Positions 46,196 through 53,454 of a DNA stretch of 54,496 nt are shown here, one piece after another. The notes under the pieces are model-generated. The model did no database searches. It saw only the letters and a list, made by a program, of their open reading frames with translations, and was not told where the DNA came from. Position 1 is the first letter of the stretch. Each line of letters starts with the position of its first letter. The stretch is taken from positions 1 through 54,496 of the forward strand of contig JABXIW010000117.1 in NCBI GenBank assembly GCA_013372875.1. Reading direction: 5' to 3'. The stretch comes from Gammaproteobacteria bacterium (GTDB taxonomy: Bacteria; Pseudomonadota; Gammaproteobacteria; Enterobacterales; Kangiellaceae). A program made the translations under genes and the position numbers.

Positions 46196-46612
46196 TTATA
46201 ACTCGCGCATGCGCTGTTCGTGCAGGCGATACAAATGATGCAGATCGGTGATGATGAGGTGGGTGGGTTGGTGACGCTTGGCAAGCTGGGCAAAGTCCGC
46301 CGCCGCGATCACACAAGCGTGTTTGTTCTCGTAATCGATGATCAAGTACTGTTGACTCAGATCCTCCTGCGGTACCCGCGCGGACAGCGCTTCCAATGGC
46401 GCTTCGAGTTGGCAATGGCTTAAGAATCTGGCGGTTTTTTTACATCGAACGATCAAGTGCTGCAGGATCTGAAATTGGTAGATCTGCCCCCAGGTAAAAT
46501 AGCGCTCGCCGGACTCACGAGGATCAAAATATTCGAGCCAATGCGACAGCTGCCCTTTGGTAAGACCCAAATACGCTCGCAGCAAGTGGGGTGGATAATG
46601 CCCTTCACTCAT
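46196..46612 (-). CDS. MerR-like DNA-binding protein of the Tn7-like module
   Basis: A 138-residue protein with an N-terminal MerR-like winged HTH (about 8-60: YLGLTKGQLSHWLEYFDPRE, then RYFTWGQIYQFQILQHL) and a C-terminal small domain (about 75-138) of unknown type. It is divergent from tnsA with 177 bases between, and its base composition is GC-rich like tnsA and tnsB, unlike its left neighbours. It is probably the repressor of the transposition genes; that role is inferred from position. Confidence 0.65.
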   Translation of the reverse strand: MSEGHYPPHLLRAYLGLTKGQLSHWLEYFDPRESGERYFTWGQIYQFQILQHLIVRCKKTARFLSHCQLEAPLEALSARVPQEDLSQQYLIIDYENKHACVIAAADFAQLAKRHQPTHLIITDLHHLYRLHEQRMREL

Positions 46613-46638
46613 AGCCCGCTCCTAAATGGTTCGATCCC

Positions 46639-46650
46639 GACCGTTCGGTC
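46639..46650. promoter_or_regulatory. Candidate operator between the regulator and tnsA
   Basis: GACCG-TT-CGGTC, a perfect 12-base palindrome in the divergent promoter region, 27 bases from the regulator start. Likely target of the MerR-like protein. Confidence 0.35.
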
Positions 46651-46789
46651 TTGTCAGACAGCCCTTTTGGCCTGTTCAACCGTGACCGTTTTCGCCTAAA
46701 GTCATTGATCCCTTGGCTTGATGATAGCAAGCCGCACGCGGATCTGCCATGGCTTACTAATGGCTGAACGCTTGGATTTAGGAGGAACT

Positions 46790-47482
46790 ATGCACCCTTC
46801 AGAAATAGCACTTTCAGCACTGAAAGTCCATCCCGAGTCGATGGTGGCTAAAGCCCAGCCCACCGCGCGGGATCTGAAAGTCAAGGTCAATTATTTTCAA
46901 CAACGCCTGCTCAAGCATTCGGGCAAAAGCGAATTTCACAGCTTGCACGAACTCTACTATGCGGTGCTGCTGGAATCGGATCCTGAAGTGATCCAGTATA
47001 CCCCGCAGCCTTACCGGTTTCGGATCGGCCAAATGCGCTATACCCCCGATTTCGAAGTCCATCGCGCCTCGGGGGTAGAGCTTGTTGAGCTCAAAACCGA
47101 TCGGGAGTTGGATGATAAGGGGCAATGGGACACGCCCAAGGCCCGAGCCATGGACGCCTTTTGCCAAGCGCGAGGCTGGCGTTTTGTGGTTGTCGCCAAC
47201 AGCTGGGTGAAGCAGCGTCAAGCCCTGGCGCAGCGCTGGCTGCCGATAGTGCGAGTATTAGCGCGCCAGCAAGCCTGCGCCACCGATCCCCAAGAGCAAT
47301 CGATGCTGCAGCGGTTAGCGCGCAAGCCTTACCACGTGTTTCAGGATTTGGTGGATTTGAGTGATCGGGCCTGGAGTTATTTGGATGAGATCGCCCTGTT
47401 TCGGTTGGCCCACCGCGGCGTGGTCTCGCTGGGATTGTCCCGTCAGCCTTTACACCCCAACAGTCGAGTATGCTTACGATGA
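46790..47482 (+). CDS. tnsA: TnsA-like endonuclease
   Basis: Cuts the 5' ends of a Tn7-like element. From ATG 46790 (230 residues; AGGAGGA 4-5 bases upstream) it has the PD-(D/E)xK core. The glutamate in SLHELYYAVLLESDPEV (E54), Asp in RYTPDFEVH (D87) and E-x-K in VELVELKTDRE (E100, K102) are all present. A C-terminal helical part (about 145-230) is the usual TnsC-contact region. A frame-open ATG at 46718 lacks an SD and would add unconserved residues. The stop overlaps the tnsB start. Confidence 0.9.
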   Translation: MHPSEIALSALKVHPESMVAKAQPTARDLKVKVNYFQQRLLKHSGKSEFHSLHELYYAVLLESDPEVIQYTPQPYRFRIGQMRYTPDFEVHRASGVELVELKTDRELDDKGQWDTPKARAMDAFCQARGWRFVVVANSWVKQRQALAQRWLPIVRVLARQQACATDPQEQSMLQRLARKPYHVFQDLVDLSDRAWSYLDEIALFRLAHRGVVSLGLSRQPLHPNSRVCLR

Positions 47483-49404
47483 TCACATGGAAACAACAAC
47501 TGGAGCTTCATCCCGAGCTGTGGGACATGAACAATTGGGGCTGGGATGAGGTCCATACCCAGAAATTGGATCGAACCAAGATGCGCGGATTTCAAAAAAA
47601 CCGGCAAATTTTAGGCTTCTTTTTTAAGTGCCGTGATCCTAAGCTTGCCGCGCGCAAAGGTGGCTGCGGAACTCGGCAAGTCTATAACTTGCTCTCCAGG
47701 GCCTTAAGCAGCCCCAGTGAACATGAAGAGCCTCCCCTGTTCAAAGGTTTAATCCCGCATCAGCGTCTTAAACAGTACCAACGGCACAAGCCCTTGAGCA
47801 AACTTGGCAGCCCCAGCGGTGACAGCGGCTCACTGGGACTGCTGTTCCAGCAGTATCCCGAGTTCAAACAACGCTTGATCCAAATCATTCAAGCGGATTG
47901 CAATCAAAAGCCCTATGCACAAAATACCAGCGCCCATTTTTTTCATAAGACGGGCCTGGAGCTGCTTCGTAAACTGGGCGTCAGTACGAATGGTTGGCCG
48001 TTTAATCGGGAACGCTTAGGCCAAGAAACCTTTCGAAAGTTTTATAAAGAGACCAAAGCCAAGTTGCAGGCTGTGACGGTTAAGTTAGCTCCTGTGCTGA
48101 CGACGCCTGATCGGCGGCAGGTGTATCGAGAGCTGCAATTGGATGAACACACGGTTGACGTTTTCTCAAGCGTGTACTTGAATTTTGGCGACGAGATCTT
48201 ACCCTTCCGCCTGTCGCGGACGACGTTAATTACCTTGTGTGATGTCGATTCGGAAATTATCCTCTCCTGGCTCTTGGTATTCAATAAAGCGGCGGTTAAA
48301 ACGGATGTGGAGCAAGTGCTCAAAGGGATCAAGCGTCCCCGGTTGCCTCGGTTGGCCTCGGACAATCCCCTGATCTGGATCGATCCCTTGGGGATCATGA
48401 GTGAATCGCTCACCGAGCGATTGGCCACGCTGCAAATGGGCACCTTGTGTCTCGACAATGCGTTTGTACACCTGGCAAGCTGCGTGGAACGGCTGATCTG
48501 TGATCAGTACGGTGGCACCTTAAATTTAGGTAAACCCGCTTTACCCATGGCGCGAGCCATCATTGAAAAAGGTTATGATCGGTTCAACGTCCGCTACAGT
48601 CATCGACACAAATCAACCACCGGCTCGAACCCGGTGGATCCGATCAAAGAAACTCGGCTCAATGCCAAAAATCCACCGGTACTCACCGTTGGGGATCTTG
48701 AACGGTCGATAGAGGCTTTCGTAGCGGAGCACAATGGGCGCCAGATGGATAAGTTTCAGGGGTTGACTCCGATCTCGCGCTGCGAATCCATGCTGGACAC
48801 CGCTTGGCACCCTTTTGACAATTACCAATTATCGCAAAGTGAACGGGAGCACCGATTGGACACTCAGGGCACCATCAAAGTGTCCAAAAATGGTGCTGGC
48901 AACCCTTGGATCAATGCGTTTTCTTTAAAGTATACCGCTCGAGAGCTCAGTCATCCGATTGAGGGTGACATGAAAGAAGTTCGGATCAGTTACGATCCAC
49001 ACGATCTGCGGATCTTACGGGTGTACGATCGCTACTCAAATTACCTAGGACAGTTCTGGGCCCCGCTCTCCTGGCAAGACTACCCTTTTGATTATCGAAC
49101 CCGACGGTACATTCGAAATCTCGTGCGAAAAGGCGTGATTTCATCTAAGGATCCGTTGGTTGAGTACTTTATCTACTTGCTTGAGCATAAGAGTACGCCA
49201 GCCATTTCGTTGGAAATCTACCGAATTTGTAAAGCCATTGTTAAGAACAAAGATAAAGCAACGCAGAGCAAAATTAAACGTGCATTGAAACGCGCACGGT
49301 CGCAAAAAAATGATGGCGGTAATAGCAAATGGGTGCCTAAGTCTTCGCTGAAGCCAGCTAAAAGAAACATTGAAATTAATATCAAGGAGATGATGTATGA
49401 ATAA
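47470..49404 (+). CDS. tnsB: TnsB-like DDE transposase
   Basis: The rve/Mu-type integrase that joins transposon 3' ends. It has 644 residues. An N-terminal DNA-binding HTH region (about 55-190) precedes the catalytic core: D225 (QLDEHTVDVF), D329 (LCLDNAFVHLA) and E366 (ARAIIEKGYDRF). A beta-barrel and basic C-terminal tail (KKNDGGNSKWVPKSS) for TnsC contact follow. The first ATG (47470) overlaps tnsA by 13 bases; ATG 47479 overlaps the tnsA stop as ATGA and is an equally good start. The end overlaps tnsC by eight bases. Confidence 0.93.
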   Translation: MLTMITWKQQLELHPELWDMNNWGWDEVHTQKLDRTKMRGFQKNRQILGFFFKCRDPKLAARKGGCGTRQVYNLLSRALSSPSEHEEPPLFKGLIPHQRLKQYQRHKPLSKLGSPSGDSGSLGLLFQQYPEFKQRLIQIIQADCNQKPYAQNTSAHFFHKTGLELLRKLGVSTNGWPFNRERLGQETFRKFYKETKAKLQAVTVKLAPVLTTPDRRQVYRELQLDEHTVDVFSSVYLNFGDEILPFRLSRTTLITLCDVDSEIILSWLLVFNKAAVKTDVEQVLKGIKRPRLPRLASDNPLIWIDPLGIMSESLTERLATLQMGTLCLDNAFVHLASCVERLICDQYGGTLNLGKPALPMARAIIEKGYDRFNVRYSHRHKSTTGSNPVDPIKETRLNAKNPPVLTVGDLERSIEAFVAEHNGRQMDKFQGLTPISRCESMLDTAWHPFDNYQLSQSEREHRLDTQGTIKVSKNGAGNPWINAFSLKYTARELSHPIEGDMKEVRISYDPHDLRILRVYDRYSNYLGQFWAPLSWQDYPFDYRTRRYIRNLVRKGVISSKDPLVEYFIYLLEHKSTPAISLEIYRICKAIVKNKDKATQSKIKRALKRARSQKNDGGNSKWVPKSSLKPAKRNIEINIKEMMYE

Positions 49405-50350
49405 GTGCATTAACGAACACCCTATATTTATGGATCAATTTTTGGATATTCCGATGCCCTCGCACGATCGGCTTCGCTATACTATTCAGCAGTGGATCTG
49501 GCTTGGAATGGCGGGCGGGTTTGTAAGCGGCGATGCTCGAGATGGCAAAAGTGTCTCTGTCCGCATCGTCAAAGATCGATTTAAAACACGTACTCAAGTT
49601 CCCATACCGAGTCTGTACATTACGATTCCGGATCGAGATAAGAAAACGATTCGCTCGGTAATGTTCAGTATTTTTACCGAACTCAAATTGAAAGGATCTC
49701 CCGGGGGCTATGGAACCGCTGATAAACTTGCCAATCAAATTCGCATGGAGTTCCGTGAAATTGTTCATCAAGCCAGCTGCAACCGCATCATTTTATTTGT
49801 AGACGAAGCGCAGCGACTGACGACAGAGCAGATGAATGCATTTGCTGAGCTCTACGACAAAATGGCAGTTGATAAAATTCAACTGTCAGTGATCTTCATC
49901 GCCAACCTAATGGAGTCACAAAAGCTCTTAAAAAGCCTGGTGAAGGAACATAAATTTTCGCACATCAAGGGGCGTTTTTTGACTCAGGCTTTGGAGTACA
50001 AAGGGATCACATCACAAAAAGATGTAAAGTTTATTCTGAGACAGTATGATCGGATCAAGGATCCTGACACCCACCAAACGTATACCGAGTACTTTTTGCC
50101 AGAAGCGGTTCATGACAAGAACTTTAAGCTCGCAAGTCTGGCGCCAAAACTCTGGAAGTGCTATAGACAGGGGATCAAAAAGGAACTCAAGCTGGATAAA
50201 TGGACCAGTCAATATTTTTTCTCAACCGTGAACTCCCTATTGACTTATTTCCTTCCGAGCTATGGTACGGAGACGGATCTTGAAGAGCTTATTGAAGCAG
50301 CGATTGAAGCTTCGGGCATACGCCCTACATTTGCCGAGCTCATCGTGTAA
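49397..50350 (+). CDS. tnsC: TnsC-like AAA+ regulator
   Basis: The ATPase that links target selection to the transposase. The 317 residues have Walker A GDARDGKS (45-52), Walker B IILFVDEAQRLT (131-142) and sensor regions around SVIFIANLMESQ. The C-terminal part is helical. An AAGGAG SD lies inside the tnsB 3' end 7 bases before ATG 49397. It ends two bases before tniQ. The shorter length fits the TniB/TnsC type rather than long Tn7 TnsC. Confidence 0.9.
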   Translation: MNKCINEHPIFMDQFLDIPMPSHDRLRYTIQQWIWLGMAGGFVSGDARDGKSVSVRIVKDRFKTRTQVPIPSLYITIPDRDKKTIRSVMFSIFTELKLKGSPGGYGTADKLANQIRMEFREIVHQASCNRIILFVDEAQRLTTEQMNAFAELYDKMAVDKIQLSVIFIANLMESQKLLKSLVKEHKFSHIKGRFLTQALEYKGITSQKDVKFILRQYDRIKDPDTHQTYTEYFLPEAVHDKNFKLASLAPKLWKCYRQGIKKELKLDKWTSQYFFSTVNSLLTYFLPSYGTETDLEELIEAAIEASGIRPTFAELIV

Positions 50351-50352
50351 CC

Positions 50353-51867
50353 ATGCGCAGTTCGGTTTGTTATGGTCATTCTCTAGCACTTCCTCTCGAA
50401 AGTGGAAGTGCTTTGATCCATCGAATATTGCAATCCAACCCCGCTCGAAGTCATGCTTTCATTGACCAGCGATTGGATCACCGCTTGTACTCGTATCAAT
50501 TTGGTGATAACGCTTTAAAGTTAAAAGCGGCAGAACGCCGATTGATAGGCAATTACTTGCAGTTCTTGGATCAGAAAAATATGAAAAAGCCAGAAGGATC
50601 GTCCGTGCAGGAGTGTATTGGCTTTACGGCAGGAAAAAAATACCGACTGATTAATTGTCCAGAATGCGCAAAAGCACTGTACCATACCAATTTGTTTGAT
50701 TTGCCGTGCGTCGACACTTGCCCTATTCACCACACTCCCTTGGTTGACACTTGCCCGGAATGCCAAAGCGAATGGCCAGTAGGCTTAATGATATTGAAAT
50801 CATCCTGTCAGTTATGCGGACTCAAATCCGATTTGGATGCATATATACAAGATCGGGAGCAGCTAAAGCAGCAAAACTTTTTTGACTTGGTAAAACTCAA
50901 CCAGCGTCTAGTCACGGCAAAGCAATCTATTGAAGGACATTTTGAATTCACAGCACCTACAATGACTGGGATCGCATCCTTTCAATCTGCTGACGCCAAA
51001 AATAGAGTATTACTTGGCGAAGGCATCAATCATTGTTTACGAGATAAGCGATTAATTCAATGTGATGAAAACAATTGGGAAATAAAAAAATGGACCTTAT
51101 TTGAAGCCTCGAAAAAAGATCTAGTCGATATGAAACGCCAGCAAAATCGCGAGTATCGTGACGCTTTAGGAGGACACCTTTATGAACTTCCCCAGGAATT
51201 ATTTGAAGCCAGGCTGGCGGCATTGCATTGGGCCGTAACGCATTGTAATCATAATTGGTTTAAGCTACCGGAAGAGCCATTTCTCATAAGTCCAAATCTT
51301 AACAGTTGGATATTCTGGAGCACCCAGCTCATCGCTCATTGGCTCTACTTCCCAGTCATCCCCTTTTATTCCAATGTACAAAATCATACACTAAACAATA
51401 TCTCTGGCGCTTATGCTGGTTGCATAGACACGTTTCCCAAGATCCCATTTCCTAAAAAGATACTCTACTTCCAGGGGCGATGTTATTTAACCTCGTTAGA
51501 GTTGCAAGCGTATCTGTATGAGTACGATTTGCGAGAATTTTATAAGCAAATTTATTATCACTTTCAATTACTCGAGCACTTTTTATTGAAACAGCAACCC
51601 ATTCCTACAGATAGATTAAAAGAATCGTTCGAATGGCGCCAGGGATTGCGGGCAGAATCACCGGTCATAATGATTCATAAAGGGACTATTTTCACCATTC
51701 TTCCTCCCACAGAGTGTGTGAACTATCAAAGTGATAATGCAGAAGCACTATTTGATGAACTAATGAGTTCGCCTTTTAAAGCTATGCAGAAGCATATTTT
51801 ATCCATCTCCTTCAAACGGAAAGAGATATTTAGCCTTACACAAGATATTCATGACTATTTCAAATAA
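50353..51867 (+). CDS. TniQ/TnsD-like target-selection protein
   Basis: A 504-residue TniQ-family protein. It has the N-terminal segment SVCYGHSLALPLESGSALIH and a zinc-ribbon region: INCPECAKAL (about 100), VDTCPIHHTPLVDTCPEC (about 120-138) and SCQLCGLKSD (about 155). The long C-terminal half (about 170-504) is the DNA-recognition part in TnsD-type proteins. Fusion of TniQ with such a tail suggests recognition of a fixed chromosomal site; which site is unknown. It is AT-richer than tnsA/tnsB, which may mean a different origin. Confidence 0.85.
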   Translation: MRSSVCYGHSLALPLESGSALIHRILQSNPARSHAFIDQRLDHRLYSYQFGDNALKLKAAERRLIGNYLQFLDQKNMKKPEGSSVQECIGFTAGKKYRLINCPECAKALYHTNLFDLPCVDTCPIHHTPLVDTCPECQSEWPVGLMILKSSCQLCGLKSDLDAYIQDREQLKQQNFFDLVKLNQRLVTAKQSIEGHFEFTAPTMTGIASFQSADAKNRVLLGEGINHCLRDKRLIQCDENNWEIKKWTLFEASKKDLVDMKRQQNREYRDALGGHLYELPQELFEARLAALHWAVTHCNHNWFKLPEEPFLISPNLNSWIFWSTQLIAHWLYFPVIPFYSNVQNHTLNNISGAYAGCIDTFPKIPFPKKILYFQGRCYLTSLELQAYLYEYDLREFYKQIYYHFQLLEHFLLKQQPIPTDRLKESFEWRQGLRAESPVIMIHKGTIFTILPPTECVNYQSDNAEALFDELMSSPFKAMQKHILSISFKRKEIFSLTQDIHDYFK

Positions 51868-51894
51868 ATTTGCTTGGTGTACACATCACACAAA

Positions 51895-51949
51895 ACTGGC
51901 CACCCAACCAGAATAACTTGACCACCAAATCCAAAATGCCTTGACCACC
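51895..51949 (+). repeat. Three spaced repeats, probable transposase-binding sites
   Basis: ACTGGCCACC (51895-51904), CTTGACCACC (51917-51926) and CTTGACCACC (51940-51949) start 22 and 23 bases apart, directly after tniQ. Tn7 right ends carry adjoining 22-bp TnsB sites with the same period, and IS21-family ends hold similar GGCCA-type repeats. No inverted copy was found to the left of the module. Confidence 0.55.
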
Positions 51950-52029
51950 CTGCTGTTATAAATTGACTAATTGGTCTAATAAGATAGTTTTGATATTATG
52001 CCGCGCTCTTATTTAAATGCAGCATTAGA

Positions 52030-52842
52030 ATGATAATAATTGCTTTAGCTATATTAGTCATAAAAGCCATATTTAAAAGAAATAACTGCCATTTCTATAA
52101 AACTAAAAGACCACATGAACAGCATGAACACCTAAATCACTTCAAAGCTCGCAAGAAGCCTGATTGGGTGACTCATGAAGTATTAAAGATTAAAGCACGC
52201 TCACCCAACTTAAGTTGCCGATTAATTGCTCATATCTTCAATAAGCGATTTGCTCACAAAGGCGAGTCTGTGGGTAAAACTTTCGTCAGTTATACTATTC
52301 GTGCTCATTGGCATGAGATTCAGGTAATACGCAAAGAGTGGAAGTGCCAGAAGCCACTCAAAGTCCGATTCAATCAATACTGGGGAATGGATATCACCTT
52401 CGTCAATAATAAGCCTGTCCTAGGAGTAATCGAGCACCACTCAAGAAAGTTGCTAGGGTTAATCCCAATTAATAATAAATCCTCTATCAATATCATTAGA
52501 CAGCTAATACTTATCTTCAAATCTACAAATAAACCTAAAACCATTCGTGTAGATAATGAAGCTTGTTTCAACTCAAGATTGATCAGATTATTTCTAAAGC
52601 TTATGGGTATTAAGCATCAACCCATTGAGAAATACTCCCCATGGCAGAATGGACGAATTGAACGATTATTTGGCACATTCAAATCGAACATCAAAAGAGT
52701 TGAGATTAAGAATCAAGATTTGCCAATACTCTGCTATGACTTTCAGAATTGGTACAACACTATTCGACCACATCAATCGTTAAACGGTAATACACCAGAA
52801 GAAATTTATTGGAATCAAGTAAGGAAACAGTATCGACAATAA
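52030..52842 (+). CDS. rve-type DDE transposase (integrase core)
   Basis: A 270-residue transposase. It has an N-terminal hydrophobic stretch (about 1-14), a basic HTH-like region (about 40-110) and the DDE core: Asp in YWGMDITFVNNK (about 120), Asp in IRVDNEACFNS (about 177) and Glu in SPWQNGRIERLFGTFK (about 214). The end RPHQSLNGNTPEEIYW is typical of IS481/IS3-like integrase cores. It is AT-rich and unrelated to tnsB. The start has no SD. A hydrophobic N-terminus also occurs in some related integrase-core transposases, so the start is not clearly wrong. Possible terminal-repeat sequence lies downstream. Confidence 0.8.
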   Translation: MIIIALAILVIKAIFKRNNCHFYKTKRPHEQHEHLNHFKARKKPDWVTHEVLKIKARSPNLSCRLIAHIFNKRFAHKGESVGKTFVSYTIRAHWHEIQVIRKEWKCQKPLKVRFNQYWGMDITFVNNKPVLGVIEHHSRKLLGLIPINNKSSINIIRQLILIFKSTNKPKTIRVDNEACFNSRLIRLFLKLMGIKHQPIEKYSPWQNGRIERLFGTFKSNIKRVEIKNQDLPILCYDFQNWYNTIRPHQSLNGNTPEEIYWNQVRKQYRQ

Positions 52843-53139
52843 AAACTTACATTGCTGAAAGTTAGGTTTGTCCGTATGAACGGAGGGGTAGCTGTGTCCG
52901 GAGTATGGATTTGCCACGATTTATGGCGGATATAACTGATTATTTTAAACTTTTACTGAAAATTATAGGGACTAACAACAAAACACAAAGCTAAACTGCT
53001 CATTACTTAAACAGTTTAACCTTGAAATATCTTAATCAAATTCTAACGGACATTCGGACAGGACACCGCAACACAGGCAAAAAAAGCCAGTGTGCACTGG
53101 CTTTTCTTGATTCTAGACAATCAACTATCTCTCAAGTGT
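52843..53139. other. 297-base non-coding region with TIR-like ends
   Basis: TGTCCGTATGAACG (52869-52882) is matched, inverted, by CGGACATTCGGACA (53047-53060), 11 of 14 positions. This framed stretch is about 190 bases. The right copy continues GGACACC, as an insertion-sequence tip would. No gene seen here. Confidence 0.4.
53082..53105 (-). terminator. Terminator of the Rhs-toxin/immunity genes
   Basis: AAAAGCCAGTG-TG-CACTGGCTTTT: an 11-bp stem; on the minus strand it is followed by a seven-T run, 35 bases past the immunity gene stop. Confidence 0.85.
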
Positions 53140-53454
53140 CTAAAAGTTGATTGTTTTCTCTCCTATAGAAATACTAATAGCTCCATACTTACTCTTAACT
53201 TCTTCGATCGATAAATTCAATAAAATTGGAGCGCCAGCGCCATGAGAGTCACTTTCTGAATAAATCAACTCCCAAAATCTCATATCTGATTCATCTATGT
53301 ATAATTTGTCCCAGCCATCCTCAGATGTCGCTGCTTCAACCAAAAACTCATCGATCAACTTTTCAATCCTAAGTGAATTAGCATCAGCTACAACTTCTGT
53401 TCCTGAAGTAATCCACCTTCCAACTATTTTTTTCTCTTCTGGTTTAAGAATCAT
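53140..53454 (-). CDS. Imm27-family immunity protein
   Basis: A 104-residue soluble protein with the Imm27 pattern: basic start with IVGRWI, then SEDGWDKLYIDESDMRFWEL and SDSHGAGAPILLNLS. It would neutralise the toxin domain at the end of the Rhs protein encoded directly upstream. Its ATG overlaps the Rhs stop (ATGA), so the two are translationally coupled, which keeps toxin and antidote in step. A strong terminator follows. Confidence 0.85.
   Translation of the reverse strand: MILKPEEKKIVGRWITSGTEVVADANSLRIEKLIDEFLVEAATSEDGWDKLYIDESDMRFWELIYSESDSHGAGAPILLNLSIEEVKSKYGAISISIGEKTINF

Larger units (their letters stand above)
46196..51949 (+). mobile_element. Tn7-like transposition module (regulator, TnsA, TnsB, TnsC, TniQ, end repeats)
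   Basis: Four overlapping or near-abutting genes in the order tnsA-tnsB-tnsC-tniQ/tnsD, with a divergent regulator before them and three spaced repeats after them. The tnsA-tnsB part is clearly GC-richer than the flanking DNA. TnsA plus a DDE transposase suggests cut-and-paste movement. No cas genes or CRISPR array are present, so targeting would rely on TniQ/TnsD. The left end was not found, so the outer limits are uncertain. Confidence 0.8.

Noticed and set aside
47091..47486. Long open frame on the minus strand inside tnsA
   Set aside because: It is antisense to a conserved nuclease in GC-rich DNA, has low-complexity composition and no SD.
53041..53070. Integron attC site near the Rhs operon
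   Set aside because: No GTTRRRY/RYYYAAC core pair in the right arrangement and no integron integrase; the sequence fits an insertion-sequence tip better.
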